Part shown: piece after piece, positions 27,187-36,707 of the stretch
Layout of the letters: each line of letters begins with the position of its first letter
Numbering within the stretch: the stretch's first letter is position 1
Assembly (NCBI GenBank): GCA_039636865.1
Contig: CP144172.1
Location: forward strand, 1,116,001 to 1,180,000
DNA: 64,000 nt
Reading direction: 5' to 3'
DNA from: Dermatophilaceae bacterium Sec6.4
GTDB taxonomy: Bacteria; Actinomycetota; Actinomycetes; Actinomycetales; Dermatophilaceae
The notes under the pieces: model-generated
Told to the model about the DNA's origin: nothing
What the model saw: the letters and a program-made list of their open reading frames with translations, nothing else
The model's database searches: none
Made by a program: the position numbers and the translations under genes

Positions 27187-27972
27187 ATGCAGACCACTGC
27201 ACTGGACCCGATCGGAATGCAGGTACGGGGCCTGGATCTCGCAACCATAGATGCCGACACCGTCGGCCAGTTGCAGGGCCTGTTGGCCCGGCACGGTGTT
27301 CTGGTCTTCCCGGATCAGGACATCAGCGACACTGTCTTCACGCGCTTTCTGCGTTCGTTCGGGACCATGACGTTCTCGGTGGGCGAGACCCCGGTCGAGG
27401 GCCATGAGGACCTCAACCTGATCAGCAATGTCGGTCGCAAGGTGCCGCCCAAAAGTGAATTCCACGTCGACACCAGTTACGTGAGCAGGCCCCCGGCCTA
27501 CACGGCACTGCGTGCGGTACAGATTCCCAGCGAGGGCGGCCAGACACTCTTCTCCAACCAGTACCGCGCCTACGAGACGCTTCCGGACGACGTCAAAGGT
27601 GATCTGCGGGACCGTACGATCACCCACGTGGTGACCGGGCTGGAACTTGGCGAGGACGAGGAGCGCTCGGCGCAGCATCCTATCTTCCGCCAGCACCCCG
27701 TCACCGGTGACGTGTCGCTGTATCTGACAACTGCCAAACGCTGTGAATCAGTCAGCGGCATGGGCCAGGAACAGTCGAGGGAAATTGTGGACTATCTGCT
27801 GGCGCACTCCACTGCCGATGACAACCTCTACCGACACTCCTGGGCGGCCGGAGATGTTGTCATGTGGGACAACGGATGCGTGCTGCATCGTGCGGACCAT
27901 TCCGGGGTGGTGGGTGACCGGGTCATGCACCGCGGAATGGTCGCGGATTACCCGCAGTCGGTGCCCGCGTGA
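27187..27972 (+). CDS. TauD/TfdA-family Fe(II)/2-oxoglutarate dioxygenase in MAA operon
   Basis: 261 residues. The iron-binding triad is complete: His93 and Asp95 in EFHVDTSY and His234 in WDNGCVLHRADHSG; Arg245 or Arg249 (RVMHRG) is placed to hold 2-oxoglutarate. The family hydroxylates or oxidatively trims small substrates. The gene lies between mysB and mysC, with a GGAG site before its ATG, and its stop overlaps the GTG of mysC (GTGA), so it is coupled to the pathway. The known cyanobacterial dioxygenase MysH that forms palythines belongs, to my knowledge, to the phytanoyl-CoA family; this is a different branch. A tailoring step on 4-deoxygadusol, mycosporine-glycine or the final MAA is inferred. 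Confidence 0.88.
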   Translation: MQTTALDPIGMQVRGLDLATIDADTVGQLQGLLARHGVLVFPDQDISDTVFTRFLRSFGTMTFSVGETPVEGHEDLNLISNVGRKVPPKSEFHVDTSYVSRPPAYTALRAVQIPSEGGQTLFSNQYRAYETLPDDVKGDLRDRTITHVVTGLELGEDEERSAQHPIFRQHPVTGDVSLYLTTAKRCESVSGMGQEQSREIVDYLLAHSTADDNLYRHSWAAGDVVMWDNGCVLHRADHSGVVGDRVMHRGMVADYPQSVPA

Positions 27973-29294
27973 TCGGTGCCGCCGTTCGCTCCACCCTGAA
28001 GACGACGGCAGCGCTCGCCGTACTGCAGGTCGCGCTGCCGCTCAACCTGCTCTGGACAGCGGGGGCGTTGGTCCGACCACGGTCGATGCAGGCAGTTCTG
28101 CCTGAGGCCAGCGAGCGTAGAACCATCCTGATCAGCGGCGGCAAGATGACCAAAGCACTTGCGCTGGCCCGCGCATTCCACAACGCAGGCCATCGTGTGG
28201 TCCTGGTGGAGGCAGCCAAATACCGGTTCACCGGGCACCGCTTTTCTTTCGCCGTAGCAAAGTTCTACACGGTGCCTGCGCCGACCGATCCCCGGTACGC
28301 CGATGCCCTGCTGCAGATCGTGCGCGCTGAGAAGGTGGATGTCTACATCCCGGTGTGTGCGCCGGCCGCCTCGTATCCCGATGCAATGGCAGGTGAGCTC
28401 CTCGCGCCGTACTGCGAGGTGGTGCACGGCACTCCGGCGCAGATCATGGCGCTGGACGACAAATTCGAGTTCTCAGCGATGGCGCGTGAGGCGGGGGTCC
28501 GGGTGCCCGAGTGTTTCCGGATCACCTCCGAGCAACAGCTGCGTGACTTCGACTTCGGATCGGGGCAGACGTCCTACGTGCTGAAGAATCTCGCGTACGA
28601 CCCGGTCAATCGACTCGACCTGACGCGGTTGCCGACGCCGGATGAGAGCACGCTGGACGCTTTCCTGGCAGGCAAAACGATCTCGGCGGAGAATCCGTGG
28701 ATCCTGCAGGAGTTCATTCCTGGGCGGGAGTACTGCACGCACGGAACGGTACGCGCCGGGCGGGTACAGGTGTACTGCTGCTGTCCTTCCTCCGCGTTCC
28801 AGATCAACTACGAATCGGTGGACAAACCTCGCATCCAGGAGTGGGTGACGACGTTCGTGGCGCACCACGAACTGACCGGGCAGATGTCGTTCGACTTCAT
28901 TGAATCCTCGCGGGACGGATCGATCTACGCGATCGAGTGCAACCCGCGCACCCACTCGGCGATCACGATGTTCTACGACCAGAGTGAGCAGCTGGCCGGC
29001 GCCTACCTGCAGGACGGCCACCCGCTGGTCACACCCACGCCTGCCAGCAAGCCGACGTACTGGATCTATCACGAGGTATGGCGGCTGCTCACCGGATACG
29101 GTCCGGTGCGGGAGCGGCTGCGCGTCATCGCCGAGGGCAAGGACGCGATCTTCGACGTAGCTGATCCGATGCCCTTCCTGCTGGTGCATCACCTGCAGAT
29201 CCCCTCGCTGCTGTTGACGAACCTGGTGACCTGCAAGGAATGGATCAAGGTGGACTTCAATATCGGCAAAATCGTGCAGGCGGCGGGGGACTGA
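27969..29294 (+). CDS. mysC: ATP-grasp ligase forming mycosporine-glycine
   Basis: 441 residues. An N-terminal hydrophobic segment (about residues 14-34, ALAVLQVALPLNLLWTAGAL) precedes an ATP-grasp enzyme with ILISGGKMTKALALARAF, LQEFIPGREYCTHGTV and the metal-binding AIECNPRTHSAITMF. MysC proteins condense glycine onto 4-deoxygadusol using ATP. The hydrophobic N-terminus is a shared trait of MysC-type proteins and suggests membrane association. The GTG start overlaps the dioxygenase stop. Length is close to characterised homologues. mysD follows after 4 bp. Confidence 0.92.
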   Translation: MIGAAVRSTLKTTAALAVLQVALPLNLLWTAGALVRPRSMQAVLPEASERRTILISGGKMTKALALARAFHNAGHRVVLVEAAKYRFTGHRFSFAVAKFYTVPAPTDPRYADALLQIVRAEKVDVYIPVCAPAASYPDAMAGELLAPYCEVVHGTPAQIMALDDKFEFSAMAREAGVRVPECFRITSEQQLRDFDFGSGQTSYVLKNLAYDPVNRLDLTRLPTPDESTLDAFLAGKTISAENPWILQEFIPGREYCTHGTVRAGRVQVYCCCPSSAFQINYESVDKPRIQEWVTTFVAHHELTGQMSFDFIESSRDGSIYAIECNPRTHSAITMFYDQSEQLAGAYLQDGHPLVTPTPASKPTYWIYHEVWRLLTGYGPVRERLRVIAEGKDAIFDVADPMPFLLVHHLQIPSLLLTNLVTCKEWIKVDFNIGKIVQAAGD

Positions 29295-29298
29295 GGCC

Positions 29299-30321
29299 AT
29301 GACCACGCGTGTACTGCACCTGGCCGGCTCACCGGTGAGCGATTTCTATGCCGACCTGTCGCGGCTCTATGCCTCGGATGCGCTCGCTGCGACTGCCGAT
29401 CCGGCGCGTTACGAGATGGTCCCCGCATACGTGCTGCCGGGCGGGCAGTGGTGTTTCCCGACGGACCTGAGCCACCAGGCGATCGACGACGCCCCGCGGA
29501 TGACGGTCGGCGCGGCGGTGCAGCGGCTGACCCAGTCGGGGTTGGATGCTGTGCTCCCGCAGCTGTTCTGTATCCCCGGTATGACCGCGTACCGGGGACT
29601 CCTGGAAGTGATCGGGTTGCCCTATCTCGGCAATCGGCCCGACACGATGGCCCTGGGTGCCCACAAGGCGCGCGCCCGGGCAGTAGTGGCAGCGGCAGGT
29701 GTGCGGGTGCCCGAGGGGGAGTCGCTGCGGGTCGGTGACCACCCGACGCTGACTCCGCCCGTCGTGGTCAAGCCTGTCGATGCCGACAATTCGCTCGGAA
29801 TCAGCCTGGTCCGCCGCGACAGCGAGTACGACGCGGCACTGGCACTGGCGTTCGGGTACTCCGACACGGTGCTGGTGGAGGCCTATGTCGAGCTGGGCAG
29901 GGAAGTGCGTGCCGGCATCTTCGAGCTGGACGGTGAACTCGTGCCGCTGCCGCTGGAGGAATACAACGTCGATGCGGATCGCAAGCCGATCCGCGACCAC
30001 GCCGACAAGATCGGATCGGCCGACGACGGAGACCTGCGGCTGATGGCCAAAGATGTCGAGCACGCCTGGATACTGCCGACCGACGACCCGGCGACGCAAC
30101 CCGTGTGGGCGGCAGCTCTGGCCTGTCACCAGGCAATGGGTGCCCGTCACTACAGCCTTTTCGACTTTCGGATCGATCCGCTTGGCCGACCGTTCTTCCT
30201 GGAAGCCAGCCTCTACTGCTCGTTCGCGAACTCCAGCGTGCTCGCCGTGATGGCCAAAGCCGCTGGTATCGAGGTATCCGAGCTATTTGCCATCACCCTC
30301 GCGCAGACGCTGAATTCCTGA
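29299..30321 (+). CDS. mysD: D-Ala-D-Ala ligase-like MAA ligase (second amino acid)
   Basis: 340 residues. An ATP-grasp enzyme of the D-Ala-D-Ala ligase group with VVVKPVDADNSLGISLV, the EEYNVDADRK loop and the conserved MysD C-terminal block FDFRIDPLGRPFFLEA followed by SLYCSFANSSV. MysD enzymes attach a second amino acid (Ser, Thr and others) to mycosporine-glycine, giving shinorine, porphyra-334 or similar. No mysE-type NRPS is present, so this is the ligase route. It is too divergent to be the cell-wall Ddl. It is the last gene of the operon; an inverted repeat follows at 30358-30415. Confidence 0.92.
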   Translation: MTTRVLHLAGSPVSDFYADLSRLYASDALAATADPARYEMVPAYVLPGGQWCFPTDLSHQAIDDAPRMTVGAAVQRLTQSGLDAVLPQLFCIPGMTAYRGLLEVIGLPYLGNRPDTMALGAHKARARAVVAAAGVRVPEGESLRVGDHPTLTPPVVVKPVDADNSLGISLVRRDSEYDAALALAFGYSDTVLVEAYVELGREVRAGIFELDGELVPLPLEEYNVDADRKPIRDHADKIGSADDGDLRLMAKDVEHAWILPTDDPATQPVWAAALACHQAMGARHYSLFDFRIDPLGRPFFLEASLYCSFANSSVLAVMAKAAGIEVSELFAITLAQTLNS

Positions 30322-30357
30322 CGCCTGCCAGGGTGGGCGAGCCGGCTCGGATTCCGT

Positions 30358-30415
30358 CGAGATGTCAATTTCGGAACATTTTTATGCTCAACGACCCTCC
30401 GATACTGACATCTCG
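30358..30415. repeat. 10-bp inverted repeat between mysD and S10 operon
   Basis: CGAGATGTCA (30358-30367) and TGACATCTCG (30406-30415) are perfect inverted copies 38 bp apart. A 12-bp palindrome CGAGCCGGCTCG sits just upstream at 30338-30349. No U-tract follows, so a terminator is not clear; a two-site operator upstream of the S10 promoter is also possible. Confidence 0.55.
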
Positions 30416-30472
30416 CAGTGGCAGCGCGCCCGGCGGGATGCGCCAGGTCGCCGTCGTTGCTGCAGGCTCGAT

Positions 30473-30501
30473 TTGGAGCGAGCCGCGCCCTCTGGCAGAC
30501 T
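30473..30501 (+). promoter_or_regulatory. Predicted promoter of the S10 operon
   Basis: TTGGAG and CAGACT are separated by 17 bp. The -35 is within ATTTGG as in the str, infA and rplM promoters. The -10 is one base off TAGACT, which rplM has exactly. It lies 314 bp upstream of rpsJ. Confidence 0.55.
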
Positions 30502-30814
30502 GCTCAAGTTGCTTGACGCGTGGGTGTCGATCAGCACAGGCCAGTTCGCACGTTCTCCGGAGCGTGCGAGGGCAGGTGCCTCGCTCCCGCCGCCTTTCAC
30601 TCCTGAGGTTCGTGGCCCAATGGCTGGGAACCGGTAGTGCAGGGAAGCGCAGGCTGGGTCCATCCGGATCCGAGAACACCCCCGGGTTAGAAGTACCGTT
30701 CAGCGCGTCGATCCGGCGTGAGGGCGACACACCCGAGCGCGGGGGTCGGAGCAGTCCGGCGGACTACAAGTTCTTTTCACAGGCAAGATGACGGCGAGAG
30801 AGAGACGCACTCAG
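30502..30814 (+). other. Long untranslated S10 operon leader
   Basis: About 310 bp between the predicted promoter and rpsJ, with no credible coding frame. A long leader is usual for S10 operons, where ribosomal protein feedback can act. I could not fold a specific L4-type structure by eye. Confidence 0.45.
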
Positions 30815-31123
30815 ATGGCGGGACAGAAGATCCGCATCCGGCTGAAGTCGTATGACCACGAGGTCATCGACAGCTCGGCGCGCAAGATCGTCGACACGGT
30901 TACCCGTGCCGGCGCAACAGTCGTAGGCCCGGTGCCGCTGCCGACGGAGAAGAACGTGTTCTGCGTTATCCGTTCGCCGCACAAGTACAAGGACAGCCGC
31001 GAACACTTCGAGATGCGCACCCACAAGCGTCTCATCGACATCATTGACCCGACTCCGAAGGCCGTCGATTCGCTTATGCGTCTGGACCTGCCGGCGGATG
31101 TCAACATCGAGATCAAGCTCTAG
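30815..31123 (+). CDS. rpsJ: 30S ribosomal protein S10
   Basis: 102 residues, the standard length, starting [16 protein letters not shown]10 is part of the 30S head and also pairs with NusG/NusB in antitermination. Conserved [26 protein letters not shown] sequence is present (here [19 protein letters not shown]). An upstream in-frame ATG at 30788 would add nine residues but the family start is at 30815. It is the first gene of a run of ribosomal genes reaching rplO at 40.8 kb. Confidence 0.98.
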   Translation: MAGQKIRIRLKSYDHEVIDSSARKIVDTVTRAGATVVGPVPLPTEKNVFCVIRSPHKYKDSREHFEMRTHKRLIDIIDPTPKAVDSLMRLDLPADVNIEIKL

Positions 31124-31142
31124 ATCGGTAGGTGACTCACTC

Positions 31143-31808
31143 ATGACACACACGACTGAGCGCCCCGTGAAGGGCGTTCTCGGCAAGAAGCTCGGCATGA
31201 CCCAGGTGTGGGATGCCAACAACAAGCTCATTCCCGTCACCGTGGTGCAAGCAGGCCCGTGCGTCGTCACCCAGGTGCGTGGCGAGGGCGAGGGCTACCA
31301 CGCGGTGCAGCTCGCCTATGGCGAGATCGACCCGCGCAAGGTGACCAAGCCGATGCTCGGACACTTCGAGAAGGCTGGGGTCACACCCCGCCGCCACCTG
31401 GTGGAAATCCGCACGGCGGACGCCGCGCAGTATCAGCTCGGCCAGGACGTCACGGCGGAAGCCTTTGGCGACGGCCAGGTGGTCGATGTCATCGGCACGA
31501 CCAAGGGCAAGGGATTCGCAGGTGTCATGAAGCGCCACGGCTTCCACGGCGTCAGCTCCTCCCACGGTTCGCACAAGAACCACCGCAAGCCTGGTTCGAT
31601 CGGTGGCTGCGCCACTCCGGGCCGTGTCTTCAAAGGTATGAAGATGGCCGGCCGGATGGGTGGCGAACGCCAGACCACACAGAACCTGACCATTCACGCG
31701 GTCGACGCCGAGCGCGGCGTACTGCTCATCAGGGGTGCCGTTCCCGGCCCCAAGGGTGGGCTCGTGCTGGTGCGCACTGCGGCCAAGTCGACGCAGAAAG
31801 GCGCATGA
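31143..31808 (+). CDS. rplC: 50S ribosomal protein L3
   Basis: 221 residues. L3 is an early 50S assembly protein whose extended loop reaches the peptidyl transferase centre. The start [21 protein letters not shown] and the central [20 protein letters not shown] loop are normal, including the QTT segment carrying the glutamine that is methylated in some bacteria. It follows rpsJ by 19 bp, and its stop overlaps the rplD ATG. Confidence 0.98.
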   Translation: MTHTTERPVKGVLGKKLGMTQVWDANNKLIPVTVVQAGPCVVTQVRGEGEGYHAVQLAYGEIDPRKVTKPMLGHFEKAGVTPRRHLVEIRTADAAQYQLGQDVTAEAFGDGQVVDVIGTTKGKGFAGVMKRHGFHGVSSSHGSHKNHRKPGSIGGCATPGRVFKGMKMAGRMGGERQTTQNLTIHAVDAERGVLLIRGAVPGPKGGLVLVRTAAKSTQKGA

Positions 31809-32470
31809 TCGCCATGACTACGCTCGACATTCAGACCCCCGCCGGTAAGACCGATGGAACAGTTGAACTGCCCGCCGAGATCTTCGACGTCGCAACCAAC
31901 GTCCCGTTGATCCACCAGGTCGTCGTTGCGCAGCTCGCTGCTGCACGACAGGGCACGCACTCCACCAAGACCCGCGGCGAAGTCCGTGGTGGTGGCCGCA
32001 AGCCTTACAAGCAGAAGGGCACCGGCCGCGCCCGTCAGGGTTCGACCCGCGCTCCGCAGTTCGCAGGCGGTGGCGTCGTTCACGGCCCGAAGCCGCGTGA
32101 CTACAGCCAGCGAACCCCGAAGAAGATGAAGGCTGCTGCCCTGCGCGGAGCATTATCGGACCGGGCACGCCACGGCCGAATTCACGTCTACACGGGGCTC
32201 GTCGACGGCGACTCGCCTTCGACCCGCACCGCCGCGACTCTGCTCGGCAATGTCAGTGAGCGCAAGAACCTCCTGGTCGTGCTGGGTCGCGATGAGCGCA
32301 ACTCGCTGCTCTCGGTCCGCAACCTGGAAGCCGTGCACACGCTGTACGCCGACCAGTTGAACACCTACGACGTGCTCTGCGCGGACGACCTGGTATTCAC
32401 CAAGGCAGCGCTGGATGCATTCCTTGCCGGACCGCTACAGGCCGCCAAGATCACGGAGGACGCGAAATGA
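31805..32470 (+). CDS. rplD: 50S ribosomal protein L4
   Basis: 221 residues from the ATG that overlaps the rplC stop; another ATG at 31814 ([11 protein letters not shown]) would give 218. L4 lines the exit tunnel, and in E. coli it represses the S10 operon. The tunnel loop [23 protein letters not shown] is intact. The end of the gene overlaps the rplW ATG (ATGA). The first start is favoured by the overlap and the AAAGG before it, but the evidence is not decisive. Confidence 0.97.
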   Translation: MIAMTTLDIQTPAGKTDGTVELPAEIFDVATNVPLIHQVVVAQLAAARQGTHSTKTRGEVRGGGRKPYKQKGTGRARQGSTRAPQFAGGGVVHGPKPRDYSQRTPKKMKAAALRGALSDRARHGRIHVYTGLVDGDSPSTRTAATLLGNVSERKNLLVVLGRDERNSLLSVRNLEAVHTLYADQLNTYDVLCADDLVFTKAALDAFLAGPLQAAKITEDAK

Positions 32471-32772
32471 CCAGCCGGATCCACAACAAGGACCCCCGCG
32501 ACATCCTGATCAAGCCGGTTGTCTCGGAGAAGTCGTACGCCCTGATGGATGAGGGTAAGTACACCTTCGAGGTCGACCCGCGGTCGAACAAGACCGAGAT
32601 CAAGATTGCTGTCGAGAAGATCTTCGAAGTCAAGGTCGACTCGGTGCACACGCTCAACCGCAAGGGCAAGACGCGTCGGACCAAGGCCGGTCTCGGCAAG
32701 CGCAAGGACACCAAGCGCGCGATCGTCTCCCTCAAGGAAGGTGCGATCGACATCTTCGGCACCGTCAGCTGA
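32467..32772 (+). CDS. rplW: 50S ribosomal protein L23
   Basis: 101 residues. L23 sits at the tunnel exit and docks trigger factor and SRP. The N-terminal [19 protein letters not shown] and the [20 protein letters not shown] loop are typical. Its ATG overlaps the rplD stop by 4 bp. A 67-bp gap leads to rplB, with AAGGA before that gene. Confidence 0.98.
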   Translation: MTSRIHNKDPRDILIKPVVSEKSYALMDEGKYTFEVDPRSNKTEIKIAVEKIFEVKVDSVHTLNRKGKTRRTKAGLGKRKDTKRAIVSLKEGAIDIFGTVS

Positions 32773-32839
32773 CCGGCTGAGTTGCTGAAATGCATTTCGC
32801 ACACATGGACTTCGAGGGACAAGGACGTAAGGACAAGTA

Positions 32840-33679
32840 ATGGCTATCCGCAAGTACAAGCCGACAACGCCGGGACGGCGTGGGTCGAGCGTGGCGGACT
32901 TCGTCGAGGTGACTCGCTCGACACCGGAGAAGTCTCTGGTTCGCCCGCTCACCAAGACCGGTGGTCGCAACTCAGCAGGTCGGATCACAACCCGACACAT
33001 CGGTGGTGGCCACAAGCGCGCCTACCGGTTGATCGACTTCCGTCGCAATGACAAGGACGGCGTGCCGGCCAAGGTCGCGCACATCGAATACGACCCCAAC
33101 CGCACGGCGCGTATCGCGCTGCTGCACTACGCCGACGGCGAGAAGCGCTACATCATCGCCCCGAACAAGCTGCGTCAGGGCGACCCGATCGAGAACGGCC
33201 CTTCGGCCGATATCAAGCCCGGTAACAGCCTGCCGTTACGCAACATCCCGACCGGTACGGTGCTGCACTGCATCGAGCTGCGTCCAGGTGGCGGCGCCAA
33301 GATCGCCCGTTCTGCCGGTACCCGCGTGCAGCTGGTCGCCAAGGAAGGTGCTTACGCGCAGTTGCGGATGCCCTCTGGTGAGATCCGCAACGTCGACGTC
33401 CGCTGCCGCGCCACTATCGGCGAGGTCGGTAACGCCGAGCAGAGCAATATCAACTGGGGCAAGGCCGGCCGGATGCGGTGGAAGGGCAAACGCCCGACCG
33501 TCCGTGGTGTCGCCATGAACCCGGTAGACCACCCGCACGGTGGTGGTGAGGGTAAGACTTCCGGTGGACGTCACCCGGTCAGCCCGTGGGGACAGGCCGA
33601 AGGCCGTACCCGCCGCCCGAACAAAGAGAGCGACAAGCTCATCGTGCGTCGCCGTCGTACTGGAAAGAAGAAGCGGTAA
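32840..33679 (+). CDS. rplB: 50S ribosomal protein L2
   Basis: 279 residues. L2 is needed for subunit joining and peptidyl transferase function. The [20 protein letters not shown]-terminal block and the functionally important [15 protein letters not shown] loop, with the conserved His after DHP, are complete. The C-terminus is basic ([10 protein letters not shown]). rpsS follows 3 bp after the stop. Confidence 0.99.
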   Translation: MAIRKYKPTTPGRRGSSVADFVEVTRSTPEKSLVRPLTKTGGRNSAGRITTRHIGGGHKRAYRLIDFRRNDKDGVPAKVAHIEYDPNRTARIALLHYADGEKRYIIAPNKLRQGDPIENGPSADIKPGNSLPLRNIPTGTVLHCIELRPGGGAKIARSAGTRVQLVAKEGAYAQLRMPSGEIRNVDVRCRATIGEVGNAEQSNINWGKAGRMRWKGKRPTVRGVAMNPVDHPHGGGEGKTSGGRHPVSPWGQAEGRTRRPNKESDKLIVRRRRTGKKKR

Positions 33680-33682
33680 GAC

Positions 33683-33964
33683 ATGCCACGTAGCCTGAAA
33701 AAGGGTCCCTTCGTGGACGACCACCTGCAGAAAAAGGTGGATGTCCAGAACGAAGCAGGCACCAAGAACGTGATCAAGACCTGGTCCCGCCGGTCGATGA
33801 TCACCCCCGACATGCTCGGCCACACGCTGGCTGTGCACGACGGCCGCAAACACGTCCCGGTCTTCGTGACCGAGTCGATGGTCGGTCACAAACTCGGCGA
33901 GTTTGCACCGACCCGGACCTTCAAGGGTCACGAGAAGGACGACCGGAAGGGGCGCCGCCGCTGA
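33683..33964 (+). CDS. rpsS: 30S ribosomal protein S19
   Basis: 93 residues beginning [19 protein letters not shown], the usual start. S19 forms a complex with S13 in the 30S head near the A-site tRNA. The [22 protein letters not shown]-terminal segment is standard. It is tightly packed between rplB and rplV. Confidence 0.98.
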   Translation: MPRSLKKGPFVDDHLQKKVDVQNEAGTKNVIKTWSRRSMITPDMLGHTLAVHDGRKHVPVFVTESMVGHKLGEFAPTRTFKGHEKDDRKGRRR

Positions 33965-33980
33965 TCGCGGTGCAACAGTG

Positions 33981-34400
33981 ATGACTACTACAGACACCAT
34001 CTCCGAAGGGAGTGCGATGCAGGCCGAAGCTTCTGCCCGGTATGTCCGGGTGACGCCCCAGAAGGCCCGGCGTGTCGTGGACATGATCCGCGGCAAGCAG
34101 GTCTCGGACGCCATCAACGTGCTCACATTCGCTCCCCAGACGGCGAGCGAGCCGGTGCTGAAGGTGCTTCGCAGCGCCGTGGCCAACGCCCGCTTCACTG
34201 CCGACAAGTACTCGCAGGCATTCGACGAGCGGACCCTCGTGGTCACGGTCGCATATGTCGACGAAGGTCCCACCATGAAGCGGTTCCGACCGCGGGCACA
34301 GGGCCGTGCGAGCCAGATCCTCAAGCGCAGCAGTCACATCACGGTGCAGGTGACTCAGCCCGTCAAGCCCGTCAACAACACCGAGAAAGGTCGCCGGTAG
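33981..34400 (+). CDS. rplV: 50S ribosomal protein L22
   Basis: 139 residues from the ATG at 33981. The conserved part begins at [23 protein letters not shown]. An internal ATG at 34017 has a GAAGGGAG site in front and would give 127 residues; the true start is therefore uncertain. L22 lines the exit tunnel; the tunnel-loop region [13 protein letters not shown] is present. rpsC follows after 2 bp. Confidence 0.95.
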   Translation: MTTTDTISEGSAMQAEASARYVRVTPQKARRVVDMIRGKQVSDAINVLTFAPQTASEPVLKVLRSAVANARFTADKYSQAFDERTLVVTVAYVDEGPTMKRFRPRAQGRASQILKRSSHITVQVTQPVKPVNNTEKGRR

Positions 34401-34402
34401 TC

Positions 34403-35227
34403 ATGGGCCAGAAAGTCAACCCGAACGGTTTCCGTCTCGGCATCACCACCGAGCACAAGAGCCGCTGGTACGCCGACAGCAACAAGCCCGGTCAGCGATA
34501 CCGCGATTACGTCAAGGAAGACGTTGCCATCCGGCGCCTCATGTCCAAGGGCATGGAGCGCGCGGGCATCAGCCGGGTAGAGATCGAGCGCACCCGTGAC
34601 CGGGTCCGGATCGACATCCACACCGCTCGCCCGGGTATCGTCATCGGCCGCCGCGGCGCCGAGGCCGACCGGCTGCGCGGCGAGCTGGAGAAGCTCACCG
34701 CGAAGCAGGTACAGCTGAACATCCTCGAGGTCAAGAACCCAGAGGCCGACGCTCAGCTGGTCGCACAGGGTATCGCCGAGCAGTTGACCGCTCGGGTGAA
34801 CTTCCGTCGTGCGATGCGCAAGGGCATGCAGTCCAGCCAGCGCGCGGGTGCCAAGGGCATCCGGGTGAAGGTGTCCGGTCGACTCAACGGCGCCGAGATG
34901 AGCCGCGCCGAGTTCTACCGCGAAGGCCGCGTACCGCTGCACACGCTGCGCGCGAACATCGACTACGGCTTCTACGAGGCCAAGACGACGTTCGGCCGCA
35001 TCGGTGTGAAGGTGTGGATCTACAACGGTGACATCACGGCAAAGGAGCTCGCCCGCGAGCAGGCCGCGGCCCCGTCACGGCCGGCACGTCGCCGTGATGA
35101 CCGTGGACCCCGCACCGGTCCTGGTGCAGATCGCGGCGCCAGCCGTCCTCGTCGTGACGACGCTCCCGCTACTGCAGAGAATGCGCCCGCAGCTGCTGGC
35201 GCATCCACTGAGGGGGTGCAGGCCTGA
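34403..35227 (+). CDS. rpsC: 30S ribosomal protein S3
   Basis: 274 residues. S3 is at the mRNA entry site. The N-terminus [20 protein letters not shown] and the KH-domain motif [18 protein letters not shown] are conserved. The last ~55 residues are a low-complexity Arg/Ala/Pro/Asp-rich tail ([20 protein letters not shown]), as in many actinobacteria. The stop overlaps the rplP start by one base. Confidence 0.98.
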   Translation: MGQKVNPNGFRLGITTEHKSRWYADSNKPGQRYRDYVKEDVAIRRLMSKGMERAGISRVEIERTRDRVRIDIHTARPGIVIGRRGAEADRLRGELEKLTAKQVQLNILEVKNPEADAQLVAQGIAEQLTARVNFRRAMRKGMQSSQRAGAKGIRVKVSGRLNGAEMSRAEFYREGRVPLHTLRANIDYGFYEAKTTFGRIGVKVWIYNGDITAKELAREQAAAPSRPARRRDDRGPRTGPGADRGASRPRRDDAPATAENAPAAAGASTEGVQA

Positions 35228-35646
35228 TGTTGATTCCCCGTCGTGTGAAGCACCGCAAGCAGCACCATCCAGGTCGCAGCGGCGCCGCCAAGGGCGGCAC
35301 GCGCGTCACGTTCGGTGACTTCGGCATCCAGGCTCTCGAGCCCGCTTACGTCACCAACCGCCAGATCGAGTCCGCTCGTATCGCAATGACCCGTCACATC
35401 AAGCGTGGCGGCAAGGTGTGGATCAACATCTACCCCGACCGCCCGATCACCAAGAAGCCTGCGGAGACGCGGATGGGTTCTGGTAAGGGCTCGCCCGAGT
35501 GGTGGGTTGCGAACGTCAAGCCCGGTCGGGTCATGTTCGAGCTGTCCGGTGTATCCGAAGATGTTGCACGCGAGGCCCTGCGCCTGGCGATGCACAAGTT
35601 GCCGATGAAGTGTCGCTTCGTCGCGCGTGAAGGTGGTGACTTCTGA
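35227..35646 (+). CDS. rplP: 50S ribosomal protein L16
   Basis: 139 residues starting [20 protein letters not shown]16 binds near the A-site tRNA elbow. The [19 protein letters not shown] segment, including the loop with the commonly modified Arg, is present. Start and stop each overlap a neighbour by one base, so rpsC, rplP and rpmC are coupled. Confidence 0.98.
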   Translation: MLIPRRVKHRKQHHPGRSGAAKGGTRVTFGDFGIQALEPAYVTNRQIESARIAMTRHIKRGGKVWINIYPDRPITKKPAETRMGSGKGSPEWWVANVKPGRVMFELSGVSEDVAREALRLAMHKLPMKCRFVAREGGDF

Positions 35647-35900
35647 TGGCTACCGGTTCCAAGGACCTCATGCCGGAGGCGCTACGCGAGTTCGATGACG
35701 AGCGCCTCGACGAAGAGTTGGGCAAAGCAAAGCAGGAGCTGTTCAACCTGCGCTTCCAGTCCGCAACGGGCCAGTTGGAGAACAACTCCCGCCTGCGGGC
35801 AGTCCGCAAGGATATTGCCCGTATCTACACCGAGATGCGTGAACGTGAGCTCGGTATCGGTCAGGCTCCGCCTGCCTCGAAATCGTCGAAGGTGAGCTGA
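35646..35900 (+). CDS. rpmC: 50S ribosomal protein L29
   Basis: 84 residues. L29 sits at the tunnel exit beside L23. The core [20 protein letters not shown] and [17 protein letters not shown] is standard. The C-terminal tail ([15 protein letters not shown]) is a short disordered extension typical of actinobacteria. rpsQ begins one base after the stop. Confidence 0.97.
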   Translation: MATGSKDLMPEALREFDDERLDEELGKAKQELFNLRFQSATGQLENNSRLRAVRKDIARIYTEMRERELGIGQAPPASKSSKVS

Positions 35901-35901
35901 C

Positions 35902-36201
35902 ATGACTGACACAGAGAACAGTGCGCAGGAGAAGACCGTGACCGACAGCGAGCGCAACTACCGCAAAACGCGGCAGGGCTACGTGGTCAGCGACAAGATG
36001 GACAAGACCGTTGTGGTCGAGGTCGAAGACCGGGTCAAGCACCCGCTCTACGGCAAGGTCATCCGCACCACCCGCAAGGTGAAGGCGCACGACGAGACCA
36101 ATGACTGCGGTATCGGCGACCGCGTGCAGATCATGGAGACCCGCCCGCTCTCAGCGCAGAAGCGCTGGCGCGTGGTGGAGATCCTCGAACGCGCCAAGTA
36201 G
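35902..36201 (+). CDS. rpsQ: 30S ribosomal protein S17
   Basis: 99 residues. A primary 16S rRNA binder. The core [21 protein letters not shown] and [21 protein letters not shown] is standard; the first ~18 residues ([17 protein letters not shown]) are an acidic extension. It is the last gene of the S10 block. A 134-bp spacer without an obvious promoter precedes rplN. Confidence 0.97.
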   Translation: MTDTENSAQEKTVTDSERNYRKTRQGYVVSDKMDKTVVVEVEDRVKHPLYGKVIRTTRKVKAHDETNDCGIGDRVQIMETRPLSAQKRWRVVEILERAK

Positions 36202-36335
36202 ACCATCAACGGTCTGCCCTACTCCGGTACTCATCGGAGAGCGACGGGCAGCCAGCGTGACCGCACCTCAAACCACTAGTTCCGCAAGGCTCACCCGTCG
36301 CGGTGAGAACCAGTGAGACGACAGGAGACAAACCA

Positions 36336-36704
36336 GTGATCCAGCAGGAGTCGCGACTTCGAGTCGCCGACAACACCGGTGCCAAGGAGATCTTGTGCAT
36401 TCGGGTTCTCGGCGGTTCAGGCCGTCGTTACGCCGGCATCGGTGACACCATCGTGGCGACCGTCAAGGACGCCATCCCCGGTGGCAACGTGAAGAAGGGT
36501 GACGTCGTCAAGGCGGTCATCGTTCGCACCCGCAAGGAGCGTCGTCGGGTGGACGGTTCCTACATCCGCTTCGACGAAAACGCAGCAGTGATCCTCAAGG
36601 GTGACGGTGACCCTCGCGGTACCCGCATCTTCGGCCCGGTGGGCCGTGAGTTGCGCGAGAAGCGCTTCATGAAGATCATCTCGCTCGCCCCGGAGGTGCT
36701 CTGA
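36336..36704 (+). CDS. rplN: 50S ribosomal protein L14
   Basis: 122 residues, the universal length, from a GTG at 36336 ([18 protein letters not shown]); longer upstream frames are rejected because family members start here. L14 lies at the subunit interface and is the target of the silencing factor RsfS. AGGAG lies 13 bases upstream. It begins the spc block. Confidence 0.98.
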   Translation: MIQQESRLRVADNTGAKEILCIRVLGGSGRRYAGIGDTIVATVKDAIPGGNVKKGDVVKAVIVRTRKERRRVDGSYIRFDENAAVILKGDGDPRGTRIFGPVGRELREKRFMKIISLAPEVL

Positions 36705-36707
36705 GCC

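Noticed and set aside
25051-30321. Aminocyclitol antibiotic (validamycin/acarbose-like) cluster
   Set aside because: The cyclase carries the DDGS residues, and the next genes are the MAA methyltransferase and two MAA ligases; no aminotransferase, kinase or glycosyltransferase of a cyclitol pathway is present.
29299-30321. Cell-wall D-Ala-D-Ala ligase (Ddl)
   Set aside because: The C-terminal block and operon context match MysD; spacing to mysC is 4 bp.
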